Below, piece by piece: positions 17,314 through 26,960 of a DNA stretch of 64,000 nucleotides. Source of the DNA: Bacteroidota bacterium (GTDB lineage Bacteria; Bacteroidota; Bacteroidia; Chitinophagales; Chitinophagaceae); contig JAEZGS010000001.1 of assembly GCA_023437225.1 (NCBI GenBank), positions 310,001 through 374,000 on the forward strand, given 5' to 3'. Both the position numbers and the translations under genes were made by a program. Each line of letters opens with the position of its first letter. The stretch's first letter is position 1. The notes under the pieces were generated by a model. It had not been told where the DNA came from. It worked only from the letters and a program-made list of their open reading frames with translations, and searched no databases.

Positions 17314-18297
17314 ATGGAAAAACTTTCAATAAGAGGTCTTTGGCAGGTGCTGAAAAATGCAGGCGGGAGCTTTGTTAAAGACAAGGTGCCCAAACTGAGT
17401 GCGTCATTATCGTATTATACCATCTTTTCCCTCGGACCAATGTTGGTTGTCATCATTTACCTTACCGGAGTGTTTCTTGGCCAACAAGCTTCCGAAGGCA
17501 CGGTGTATGAGCAAACACGTCAGCTTGTGGGCGATAGTGCTGCACTGCAGATCCAGGACATCATCAAAAATGCTTCCATCGGGGACGGTGGTACCATTGC
17601 TGCAATTATTGGATTCATCACTTTATTCATTGGTGCTACTACCGTATTTGGAGAAATACAGGATTCTATCAACACCATCTGGCGACTTCGCTCAAAGCCA
17701 AATGTGGGCATACGAAAAATGTTATTGAACCGGCTCTGGTCATTTTCGCTGGTGATAGGGATAGGCTTTTTGTTGCTGGTATCCCTTTTCATCAATACGA
17801 TCGTGGAAGCGATGATGAAGAAATTGCAGGACGTTTTTCCCGGTGGTAATGTGATGCTCGTTTACATTGCAAACCTGGTAGTAACATTCATTGTCATCAC
17901 TGCTTTATTTTCTGTCATCTTTAAGATACTTCCGGATGCGATAATTAAATGGAAAGAAGTAATGCCGGGTGCTATGTTCACTGCGCTTCTTTTTATGATC
18001 GGAAAATTTGGAATCACTTTTTACATCAATAAAAGCGATGTAGGATCTGCCTATGGTGCTGCAGGTTCTCTGGCCGTACTCTTCGTATGGGTTTATTATT
18101 CCGCCATGATCCTCTACTTCGGCGCTGAATTCACGAAGGCCTATATAATGAAATTTGGTTCCACGATTCACCCGAATTCCTACGCGGTAGTGGTGCGAAC
18201 AGTTACCGTAGAAGATGATGTGAAGACGGTGCAGGAAAGCTGCGAGCTGGAAGAAAAGGAAGCCTTATCAACAACAAAAAAATCAATCAAAAAATGA
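17314..18297 (+). CDS. YihY/BrkB-family inner-membrane protein
   Basis: A 327-residue polytopic protein of the YihY/virulence factor BrkB family. It begins with the amphipathic N-terminal region and SASLSYYTIFSLGPMLVVII, typical of the family, and has about six transmembrane helices, including SLVIGIGFLLLVSLFINTIV and GAAGSLAVLFVWVYYSAMIL. The C-terminal tail is hydrophilic and charged (ELEEKEALSTTKKSIKK). The family was once misannotated as RNase BN; its function is still unclear. The last four bases (ATGA) overlap the start of the downstream SDR gene, indicating translational coupling. Confidence 0.93.
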   Translation: MEKLSIRGLWQVLKNAGGSFVKDKVPKLSASLSYYTIFSLGPMLVVIIYLTGVFLGQQASEGTVYEQTRQLVGDSAALQIQDIIKNASIGDGGTIAAIIGFITLFIGATTVFGEIQDSINTIWRLRSKPNVGIRKMLLNRLWSFSLVIGIGFLLLVSLFINTIVEAMMKKLQDVFPGGNVMLVYIANLVVTFIVITALFSVIFKILPDAIIKWKEVMPGAMFTALLFMIGKFGITFYINKSDVGSAYGAAGSLAVLFVWVYYSAMILYFGAEFTKAYIMKFGSTIHPNSYAVVVRTVTVEDDVKTVQESCELEEKEALSTTKKSIKK

Positions 18298-19100
18298 GCA
18301 CACAAAACAACAGGTACGCGCTTATAACAGGTGGAACGCAGGGCATTGGGTATGAACTTGCGAAACTGTTTGCAAAGGACGGGTACAACCTGATTCTTGT
18401 TGCGAGAACTTCAGAAGACCTGGAAATGCGACAGCGGGAATTATCACAACAGTTCGGCATTGAAGTGATACCGATCTCAAAGGATCTGTTTCTGCCGAAC
18501 GCGCCGTTCGAGTTGTATGACGAAGTGAAGTCAAGGGGACTAACTGTGAATGTACTCGTCAATGATGCTGGCCAGGGACAGTACGGCCTTTTTGTGGAAT
18601 CTGATATACATCGTTTATTAGACATAATTCAGCTGAATGTAAATGCACTAACAGTACTTACACATTTATACCTCAAAGAAATGGTAGCACGAAACGAGGG
18701 AAAGATTTTGCAACTCGCTTCTATTGCTTCTGAATTGCCGGGCCCATGGCAGGCTGTATACCATGCAACAAAAGCTTATGTATTGCATTTAACTGAGGGC
18801 ATCATTCGTGAATTGAAGGATTCTGAAGTAACAATGACAGCGCTGCAACCAGGTGCAACCGATACCGACTTCTTCAATAAAGCAGATATGCTTGAGTCGA
18901 AGATTTTAGACTCAAAACTTTCTGATCCGGTAAAAGTTGCGAAGGACGGTTATGACGCTTTGATGAAGGGCGATGATAAGATCGTGTCAGGAATGAAAAA
19001 TAAGGCAATGGTAGCAGGCAGTAATGTTATGCCGGACACGATGGTTGCTGCAACAATGGATAAGATGCAACAACCACGTGATGAAGGCGAAAACAAATAA
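18294..19100 (+). CDS. Short-chain dehydrogenase (SDR), second in operon
   Basis: A 268-residue SDR with TGGTQGIGYELAKLF, VNVLVNDAGQGQYG (Asn-Asp instead of NNAG) and the active-site YHATKAYVLHL. It has a long C-terminal region (DPVKVAKDGYDALMKGDDKI, MPDTMVAATMDKMQ) seen in the DltE/YqjQ-like SDR group that reduces unknown carbonyls. Its ATG overlaps the stop of the YihY gene by four bases. It is convergent with the alpha-2-macroglobulin gene 20 bases later. Substrate unknown. Confidence 0.9.
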   Translation: MSTQNNRYALITGGTQGIGYELAKLFAKDGYNLILVARTSEDLEMRQRELSQQFGIEVIPISKDLFLPNAPFELYDEVKSRGLTVNVLVNDAGQGQYGLFVESDIHRLLDIIQLNVNALTVLTHLYLKEMVARNEGKILQLASIASELPGPWQAVYHATKAYVLHLTEGIIRELKDSEVTMTALQPGATDTDFFNKADMLESKILDSKLSDPVKVAKDGYDALMKGDDKIVSGMKNKAMVAGSNVMPDTMVAATMDKMQQPRDEGENK

Positions 19101-19119
19101 CCACTGCGGAACGGTGCCA

Positions 19120-22100
19120 TCACTCCGTGATGCGTATCGTTCCTGCTCCATGATAAGAATGATATTCATTATTGTATAAGGCATCTGCGCTGACAGGCCC
19201 CATTTTAAAATGCCCTGTAGTTACCGCACGCACTGCATAGTAATAAACCTGCTTATTCTTAATTGCATCGTCAAAGAAATGGATCCGGTCGTCACGAACA
19301 TCCAGTGACAATGGTGTAGCTGCATCTTTGATCCAGTCCATGCCGGGAATCTCTTTAGTGCGCGGGTTTTCAATTTCAAATCCCGCTGGTAAGAGATCGG
19401 TGATGGCGATATTTTCAAGCGTACCCGAATATGTTTTCTCCAAAGTGATCTGCACGATGATGAGATCATTCTGCCGGAAGCTATTTTCATTTATGGCAGA
19501 TCCATTGCGGTTGAAAAAGCGTCGTCTTACTTTGATATAATTGTCTTCTTCAACATAATCGCCTGAACTGCTGATCCCTTCTGCTTCCCAGCTGTAATAC
19601 ACCTGGCCTGATCCTTTTGTGTTGATTGTAATTGTTGAGCCACCAAGTTGCCTGGAGTCAAGGCGCAGTGTGTTGTTGTTGTATCGTGCAATCGACTTTC
19701 CATTCACTACGATATCTGCAGTTACATCTGATTGCCGTGACTTAGCAGCGATCTTGCCTAATGCGAGTAATGAAAAAGAACTTTCCTGGGTGCTGTACCA
19801 CCTGCGGCTTTTCAATTTCTGTATTACATGCCGTGCCATTACAGGCACCTGCGGGTTTGCCGGATCCACTTCGATCAATGCATTCAACGCAATGGCCTCA
19901 TCCCGTATGTCAGAATAAAAGCTTCCACCGGTTTGCGGAACAGATTCTTCTCCGGTGAACGATGCAGGTAAAAGATGTTTTAGCGCAGCTTTATCGCCTG
20001 CCAATGCAAATCCGGAGGCGAGCAGATATTTGCCATCAAGAGCAAGCAATTCAGGTCGGCTCCTGTAATAATTCATGGAGGCGATATTGGGTCTTCCTGC
20101 AATGGACAAAACATACAAACTGTAAGGAACTTCCTTTGGTGCGATCTTTTTTTGCTGATCGCGATTGTAATAGTAGTTGATGGTTGTTCGTTTGCTAAGC
20201 CGGTTATTTACATATGCGAGCAACGTTTCGAGCAAAGATGGTTCAACATCATAACCTGCTTTCTTTGCTTCGATAAGAAAATGTGCTGCATAGATTGTTG
20301 CCCACCAGTTTTCTGTGCCTTCGTTATCCCACATCGTCACAGCACCATTGTACAATTGGCGCATTCGAATCGTACGAATTGCCTCCATGATATTTTGATT
20401 CGCCACACTTGATGATGCCTGTCTTGTTCCAACAATTGCAGCGATGTCTGCAAAATACAGTTGCGGAAACGCAGAGGAAATTACCTGCTCGGTGCATCCG
20501 TATGGATATTGCACAAGATACTTTAGCTGACTTGCCAGTTCAATTACAGGAGAACGACTTACTATAAGATTGTAACGCGATGTATTTGATATGAAGTCCG
20601 ATGTGTTGATGCTTATTGATTGTGACTTGTTTGCAGTGATCACACCACTACCTGTTCGTTTTTGTAAAGTCGAAGCGGGACGGATGGTGATATCAGTCTC
20701 TTCCCGAAAAATCTCACTGCCGCTCTTTGTATTGATGGTGATCTTCGCTATGCCAAAATTCTTTTCGGCCGCAACTTTGAATCGGACTTTTGATTCGCTA
20801 TTTGCAGGGATGGTTGCTGACATTGAATTGGTACCAATGATCGATAGCGGCCCGGAAACGTTTATCGACGCTGTTGCATTGGTCGACTGTTTTGTTGTAT
20901 TTGACATCGTAACCGGCAGGTCCATTGTATCTCCGGGTGAAAGGAACCTTGCGATTGAAGAACTTAGCACAATCGGATCGGCCACTTTCATGGCATGTTC
21001 TGCTGCACCGAACCGGTCATTTTTATAAGCAACTGCCATAAGTCGCACTTCACCGGAAAATTGCGGTATCTCGATTTCAAAATTTGCAGCTCCGCCTTTG
21101 GAAGGAACAACGCCACTCCAAAATGAAAGTATTTTTATTCGTTTATTAGGCATTGGATTCACCCGCTGGTCCATCTTCAATTCGCCATCACCGCCGGTGC
21201 TGCTTGATCGTGAAGCGATTTCAGGAAACAGTAGGGGATATATGTCATATGCATTTACTTCAAGTGCCCTTCGTGAATAAAAATGTTTGTAAGGATCCGG
21301 CGTCTTGAAGTCTGTTACCTGAAGCACGCCGTTGTCAACTGCTGCAAGTGTGATCATGCTTCCCGCTTCGGCTCTCACACTAACTTTTTGCTTCGTCCGG
21401 GATCGAACGGACTGAGGCGCTGTAATGGTGACGGGCAGGCTGCGTTTTTCATCTCTTACTGATATTGATTGAAATCCATGTGCAACGGTGAGCGGAATGT
21501 CCGATACCTCATGACGCTTGAACAATGTGGCCGTGATATAAGCGTTCGGCAGATGCGCTTCAGTTATCGGCAACTCTAATGTTGCCGTTCTTTTTTCAAC
21601 ATCCAGGTATTGATGATGCAACACATTGCCCTGTTCTACCGTGACAAGCATCTTTCCTGCAAACGGGGTTTTAAATAACAATTTGATCTTATCTCCTACA
21701 TTATAATTGTCTTTATCACTTGCGATATCAATCTGGCCATCGGTGTTCACGGCAAATGAACTTTGGTCTCCTCCCCAATATCCATAACTGTAAAACTGCC
21801 GACTCACATAAGTACCTGCACCGGGAAGAAAGGCACGGATCTCGTAGGTGCCGGGCGAACGCGGAGTGAAAGCGAATGTCGTGTTATCGCCGCTTACCCT
21901 GATATTAGAACTCGCCACCACCTTTTCTTCCTTTTGAGAGTTATACCTGAAATAGCCCGAGGTCTTAGATAGCACCGTTCTATATTCATGCTTTATTACC
22001 TGTATGGTAGCAGTGGCGCCGCTGACGATGTTGTCGTTTTTATCTAATGCGATGATGGGAAAACGGGCGGGTTGATTAAGGGCAAAATAATCATAACCAT

Positions 22101-24501
22101 CTTCGCCAATACCTAAAAGATATGGTTGTGTATGAATCTTCAGGCTTGCAGTGCGACTAACAGGTCGACCTGTTTCATCAAACACAGTAGTAAAGAATGA
22201 TGTTTGCAGAAGTCCGACGTTTTTAAACATCGATGGTACCTCATAGGGAACTGTTGCAGTTCCCTGGTCGCTTGTCTTTCCCTGTACAAGTTTTGTTTCA
22301 AAGAATCCTTGTTGATTAGCAAGCTGGAAATTATAATTCTTGAACTTCTTTGAATTGAATGCAATCTGTTTGACCTGAATTTCCGTTTCATAATTCCTTC
22401 CTGCAGCAGGTGGGCCAAAGAAGTTTGTGGCTGTGATCGTTAACTGCGTTGTCTCTGATGGTTTCAATTCCTGGTGTTGGAGAGATGTTATCAGCTTTAT
22501 TCTATCAGGAACAAACTCTTCAATCATGAAAGGTTTGCTGGTGATCAACACGTCATTGCCCGTATATACTTCAAGATTGTAGCTCCCGGTAAGAGCCGAT
22601 GCAGACACTTCAAAGCTGCCGTCCAGACCGCCTTGTTCATTCAATGACTTTCTGAATGAGATCAATTCCCTGCCTGTAGGAAGCAACACCTTGAATTTTA
22701 ATGGTAGTGTCCCCGGCGATTTCCAATTGCGATCTCTTACTATTAGTCCGAAGTTCACTTTTTCACCTGGTCTGTAGATATCACGTTCGCCATATACAAA
22801 TGCATCGAGCCCGGTTGTATTAATGCGTTTGCCACCCACTTCAAAGCGTGAAGTGTTTATGGCGGACTGGCTATACAAAAGGTAATTAAAATCGTTAGCG
22901 CCTTTTGCAACAAGCAACATTGGTTTGAAACCTTTGAAATCCTTACGGGTGTAATTGATCTCGGCTATACCATCGTTATTGGTGGTAGCCATACCGATCA
23001 CCTGGTTGTTGCCACCATAGGCAACTAACGATATATCGCGCAGGGGTTGTGTAGTGTGAATAGAATTTGCAAATACAATGATCTTGTCTTTCCCTTCTTT
23101 ACTAATAAGACCAATGTCTGAAAACGAAATGAATCGATTGTCGCTTAACCAATAATCCTGCATGGAACGCACACGAATGTGGTATATGCCTTTGAAATCC
23201 GGAAGCCGGTCGTTGATGTTGAAGTTGTAAAGGAAATTTTTACCGTTGCGGGGAAGGGATCGTGTATCGATCTCCTGTTCGAAAATAATATCGCCAAAAG
23301 TCGCTTCTGACGCATCTTCATATATGGCACCTTCCTCATCGGGGTTTTCGGCAGGGTAATAACCATATCGTTGTGCGGTGATCAAATTATTTTCATAGAC
23401 TTTTGAAATGATCACCTTGATGCGCGGTGTGTTCACAATTTTCAGTTCAATGTTTCGGTGACCTTGTGATGAAAGGTATGTTGCTTCACTATTTGTAAAT
23501 TGAACTGTGGGTTGCATTTCACCGAAAGCGACCTGCGATGTATGCTCTTCGCGGAGCTGTCCTCCGATCTTGCCTCGAATACCCTTAGCGAGGATAAGCT
23601 CATAGCTCTTATCGGTACTAAACTGCTCACTACTAACAATGAAACCATCATCGGTAATTTCTGTAGTGAATCGAACGGATGGGTCTACACGAACGAGGTC
23701 GGTAAGTCCCCCGCTAGCAATCTGCTGACTCGTTTTCACATGAACACTGCCTGAAGTGCCATCATGATCAGATTCAACGCTGTTAATAACGAGGACATAT
23801 GGAGAAGGCACCACCGAAGCCAGAGATTGTTTTTCATCCAGCGCATTTGTTCCCCCAACAGGCTTGATGCCTTTATCAATAGTGATGTTGATATCATGAT
23901 CCCTGTCTTCCTGCTTAAAGTTCATCAATCTTAAAGTGATCTTGTTGTCGGGCGAAACAGTGTTGATGTTGTAAGAAAGGGGTTTGCCGTTACTTTCGAT
24001 GACGAGTTTTTCTTTAAGAGCTGAAGGAGCAACCGGGTAATTGAAAAACAATTCCAGTTGCGGTACAGCAGAACGTGTTGTTTCATCTATCAAAACCCAG
24101 GTAACGTTGGAATGTTCCAGCCGGAGAGGTGCAGTATGGAACTTGATCTCATCGCCCTTATCTACCACTCCAAATTTTGAATGCTTAAGCACTACATCGT
24201 TTACTGAGGCTTTATATGATGTTGCAGGTGCAAGAGGTGAGGCTGGTGAAAATACAAGTTCATCGGGCGCGGACCAGCGAAAACGGCCCTGAATATCGGG
24301 CTCAAAGCTTACATATTCTGTAGAGTCCCATTTGTTGATCATTGAATCGCTTGCAAGTGGTGAACTGAATCGAAACACGAGGTTTTCCAATTGACGAACT
24401 TCCTTGTTTGCATTTGTGTAGCTTAACGAAACCGAGTGCCGGTTGCAAGAGAACAATACAATGAAAGAGAGGCTCAGGAACGCAAGAATATTATTACGCA
24501 T
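19120..24501 (-). CDS. Bacterial alpha-2-macroglobulin, lipoprotein
   Basis: A 1793-residue lipoprotein from the ATG at 24501. MRNNILAFLSLSFIVLFSC is a signal peptide with lipobox; the longer frame from 24552 adds 17 residues before it. The protein has macroglobulin-like domains with a GERDIYRPGEKVNFGLIVRD segment typical of MG3/MG4, an A2M middle domain, and the thioester motif in YPYGCTEQ (Cys1336, Gln1339), followed by a helical thioester domain (NWWATIYAAHFLIEAKKAGY). Such proteins are thought to trap proteases at the cell envelope after bait-region cleavage. It is divergent from pbpC with a gap of about 86 bases, the same pairing as yfhM-pbpC in proteobacteria. Confidence 0.95.
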   Translation of the reverse strand: MRNNILAFLSLSFIVLFSCNRHSVSLSYTNANKEVRQLENLVFRFSSPLASDSMINKWDSTEYVSFEPDIQGRFRWSAPDELVFSPASPLAPATSYKASVNDVVLKHSKFGVVDKGDEIKFHTAPLRLEHSNVTWVLIDETTRSAVPQLELFFNYPVAPSALKEKLVIESNGKPLSYNINTVSPDNKITLRLMNFKQEDRDHDINITIDKGIKPVGGTNALDEKQSLASVVPSPYVLVINSVESDHDGTSGSVHVKTSQQIASGGLTDLVRVDPSVRFTTEITDDGFIVSSEQFSTDKSYELILAKGIRGKIGGQLREEHTSQVAFGEMQPTVQFTNSEATYLSSQGHRNIELKIVNTPRIKVIISKVYENNLITAQRYGYYPAENPDEEGAIYEDASEATFGDIIFEQEIDTRSLPRNGKNFLYNFNINDRLPDFKGIYHIRVRSMQDYWLSDNRFISFSDIGLISKEGKDKIIVFANSIHTTQPLRDISLVAYGGNNQVIGMATTNNDGIAEINYTRKDFKGFKPMLLVAKGANDFNYLLYSQSAINTSRFEVGGKRINTTGLDAFVYGERDIYRPGEKVNFGLIVRDRNWKSPGTLPLKFKVLLPTGRELISFRKSLNEQGGLDGSFEVSASALTGSYNLEVYTGNDVLITSKPFMIEEFVPDRIKLITSLQHQELKPSETTQLTITATNFFGPPAAGRNYETEIQVKQIAFNSKKFKNYNFQLANQQGFFETKLVQGKTSDQGTATVPYEVPSMFKNVGLLQTSFFTTVFDETGRPVSRTASLKIHTQPYLLGIGEDGYDYFALNQPARFPIIALDKNDNIVSGATATIQVIKHEYRTVLSKTSGYFRYNSQKEEKVVASSNIRVSGDNTTFAFTPRSPGTYEIRAFLPGAGTYVSRQFYSYGYWGGDQSSFAVNTDGQIDIASDKDNYNVGDKIKLLFKTPFAGKMLVTVEQGNVLHHQYLDVEKRTATLELPITEAHLPNAYITATLFKRHEVSDIPLTVAHGFQSISVRDEKRSLPVTITAPQSVRSRTKQKVSVRAEAGSMITLAAVDNGVLQVTDFKTPDPYKHFYSRRALEVNAYDIYPLLFPEIASRSSSTGGDGELKMDQRVNPMPNKRIKILSFWSGVVPSKGGAANFEIEIPQFSGEVRLMAVAYKNDRFGAAEHAMKVADPIVLSSSIARFLSPGDTMDLPVTMSNTTKQSTNATASINVSGPLSIIGTNSMSATIPANSESKVRFKVAAEKNFGIAKITINTKSGSEIFREETDITIRPASTLQKRTGSGVITANKSQSISINTSDFISNTSRYNLIVSRSPVIELASQLKYLVQYPYGCTEQVISSAFPQLYFADIAAIVGTRQASSSVANQNIMEAIRTIRMRQLYNGAVTMWDNEGTENWWATIYAAHFLIEAKKAGYDVEPSLLETLLAYVNNRLSKRTTINYYYNRDQQKKIAPKEVPYSLYVLSIAGRPNIASMNYYRSRPELLALDGKYLLASGFALAGDKAALKHLLPASFTGEESVPQTGGSFYSDIRDEAIALNALIEVDPANPQVPVMARHVIQKLKSRRWYSTQESSFSLLALGKIAAKSRQSDVTADIVVNGKSIARYNNNTLRLDSRQLGGSTITINTKGSGQVYYSWEAEGISSSGDYVEEDNYIKVRRRFFNRNGSAINENSFRQNDLIIVQITLEKTYSGTLENIAITDLLPAGFEIENPRTKEIPGMDWIKDAATPLSLDVRDDRIHFFDDAIKNKQVYYYAVRAVTTGHFKMGPVSADALYNNEYHSYHGAGTIRITE

Positions 24502-24587
24502 CAGGATGGGAATTAGCAAATGTGAATGAGCAATTAAATGTAATTTATCCATTGTATTTGAAAATGCTAAATTGAAGCGAGGATCGA

Positions 24588-26927
24588 ATGTTTCATTTCA
24601 AAAGTCATAGTAAGTTTCGAGAAACCGGAAGCTGGGGAAGACGCATCGTCTTTCTATTTGCAGCATTGCTCTTGATCTTCCTTCAATTCATAATTCTCGA
24701 TCGGTTATTTCCGCTGCCTTCGGATGTGGAGTACTCTACGGTTATCTATGACCGAAAAGGTAACATCATGCATGCCTTCCTTACCAGTACTGATAAATGG
24801 CGTGTAAAGACGGAGCTGAATGAAATCTCTCCTTTGTTGCAAAAGGCAATACTTGAGAAAGAAGACAAATACTTTTATCACCACCCGGGAATTAATGGAG
24901 TTGCGTTGATAAGGGCAGTTATTAATAATGTTACGTCGGGGCGCAGAACGTCAGGAGCATCAACGATTACCATGCAGGTGGCACGTGCGCTGGAACCACG
25001 CGAAAGAACCTATGTGAGTAAGCTCATCGAGATGTTCCGCTCGCTGCAACTGGAGCTGCGTTATTCAAAGAAGGAGATCTTACAATTATATCTCAACCTC
25101 GTACCATACGGAGGAAATATAGAGGGAGTTAAATCTGCTTCTCTCTTGTATTTTCAAAAAGCGCCGGATCATTTGTCCCTGGCTGAGATTCTTTCTTTGT
25201 CTGTTATTCCCAACAGGCCATCGTCACTTGTAATGGGAAAAACAAACGATCGCATTGTCAAAGAAAGGAATAAGTGGCTGGAAAGGTTTAAGTCGCGACA
25301 TGTATTTGATGAAACTGTTATCAATGACGCGCTTCATGAGCCGCTGAATGCTACAAGAGGTTCGTTTCCGCGACTCGCTCCGCATCTGTCACAGAAGCTT
25401 CGAAAGTCAGGTAATGCTGCGATCCATTCAACCATTGACCTCAACGTTCAGCTTAAGACCGAAAAACTTGTGAATGATTATGTGCGTTCGCTTCGGTTAA
25501 TGGGAATTTATAACGCTGCTGCAATAATACTAGATAACAAAACGAGTGAGGTCATTGCATATGTTGGCTCCGCTGACTTTTCAGATACCTTAGACGGCGG
25601 ACAGGTAAACGGAGCTGCTGCTGTGAGGCAACCGGGCAGTACGCTGAAACCCTTGTTATACGGGCTTTGTATTGATGAGGGATTGATGACTCCCAAGACG
25701 AGGATTGCCGATGTGGCCTTCAATTACCGGGGATATGCACCTGAGAATTACGATAAAAAGCTGAATGGTAACGTGAGCATGGAATACGCTCTCGATCATT
25801 CGTTGAATATACCTGCCGTAAAAAGTCTTCAGCAACTTGGCATTTCAAGATTTATCGACGAACTGATTGATTGCGAGTTCCGGCAGGTTGCCAGGGACCA
25901 GCGAAAGCTGGGACTGTCTATGATATTGGGCGGCTGCGGCAGCAGTCTGGAGGAATTAACTGGTTTGTTTTCAGTGTTCGCAAATCAAGGGATCTATAAC
26001 CGACCAGTCTATACAACTGGGGACACCCGCGCAAAAACAAGGAGGGTGAGGATCTTAAGTGAAGCCTCATCGTATATGATATCGGAAGTATTGTCAAAAG
26101 TAAACCGACCAGATTTTCCTTTAAGTTGGGGCAGTACTGAAAAGATGCCCAAAATAGCCTGGAAAACGGGCACCAGTTATGGAAGAAGGGACGCGTGGAG
26201 CATTGGCTTCAATGACCGGTATACAATCGGCGTGTGGACAGGAAATTTTTCGGGCAAAGGAAATGCGGCAATTAGCGGGGCCGAGATTGCAACCCCATTA
26301 TTGTTTCGAATATTCAATACTGTCGATTATGATCGCGAGAATGAATGGTTCGCCCGACCCAAAGATGTTGATGATCGAATTGTCTGTAATGAAAGCGGCC
26401 TGCCGCCCGGCACGCATTGCACCGACTTATCAACTGATCATTTTATTCCATTGATTTCTTCAAGTAGTACATGTTCACATATTCGCGAAGTATTTATAAG
26501 CGCAGACGAGTCAGTATCGTTCTGTAAAACCTGTTTACCCGAATCGGGATATAAGAAAAAACTATACAGATGGCAGAGTTCGGAGCTTGAAGCATGGATG
26601 GCGCAACATCAGATAGTGCATACAAAAGTGCCCTCGCATAATCCAGATTGTGAAGTTGTGTTCAGGGAAGGCGCACCTCTCATTACATCGCCGGGTCATT
26701 CGGCCGAATACTATATTGAGAAATCAAATCCCGAGCCCATTCAGTTATCGTGCAACGCAGGCTCGGATGTGATGAAGGTATACTGGTATATCAATGACCA
26801 GTTTTATAGATCGGCCCCTGCATCAGGCAAAATATTTTTTGTTCCTACTGAAGGCCCGGTAAAAATATCCTGCGCTGATGACAAAGGCAGGAACCGTGAT
26901 GTGTGGATTCGCGTGAAATATATTTAA
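24588..26927 (+). CDS. pbpC: Penicillin-binding protein 1C
   Basis: A 779-residue bifunctional peptidoglycan synthase. One N-terminal membrane anchor (IVFLFAALLLIFLQFIILD) is followed by a GT51 glycosyltransferase domain with the catalytic Glu region EKEDKYFYHHPG (Glu92) and TITMQVAR. A transpeptidase domain follows with Ser351 in RQPGSTLKPLLYG and the KTG triad at Lys526 (WKTGTSYGRRD). The C-terminus has the BiPBP_C domain typical of the 1C class. It makes or repairs cell wall in the periplasm. The divergent alpha-2-macroglobulin gene is the classic partner, suggesting joint protection of the wall. Identification is firm. Confidence 0.95.
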   Translation: MFHFKSHSKFRETGSWGRRIVFLFAALLLIFLQFIILDRLFPLPSDVEYSTVIYDRKGNIMHAFLTSTDKWRVKTELNEISPLLQKAILEKEDKYFYHHPGINGVALIRAVINNVTSGRRTSGASTITMQVARALEPRERTYVSKLIEMFRSLQLELRYSKKEILQLYLNLVPYGGNIEGVKSASLLYFQKAPDHLSLAEILSLSVIPNRPSSLVMGKTNDRIVKERNKWLERFKSRHVFDETVINDALHEPLNATRGSFPRLAPHLSQKLRKSGNAAIHSTIDLNVQLKTEKLVNDYVRSLRLMGIYNAAAIILDNKTSEVIAYVGSADFSDTLDGGQVNGAAAVRQPGSTLKPLLYGLCIDEGLMTPKTRIADVAFNYRGYAPENYDKKLNGNVSMEYALDHSLNIPAVKSLQQLGISRFIDELIDCEFRQVARDQRKLGLSMILGGCGSSLEELTGLFSVFANQGIYNRPVYTTGDTRAKTRRVRILSEASSYMISEVLSKVNRPDFPLSWGSTEKMPKIAWKTGTSYGRRDAWSIGFNDRYTIGVWTGNFSGKGNAAISGAEIATPLLFRIFNTVDYDRENEWFARPKDVDDRIVCNESGLPPGTHCTDLSTDHFIPLISSSSTCSHIREVFISADESVSFCKTCLPESGYKKKLYRWQSSELEAWMAQHQIVHTKVPSHNPDCEVVFREGAPLITSPGHSAEYYIEKSNPEPIQLSCNAGSDVMKVYWYINDQFYRSAPASGKIFFVPTEGPVKISCADDKGRNRDVWIRVKYI

Positions 26928-26960
26928 GTATGTTTGTGTGCTGTTGAGCGATTGGTTACA

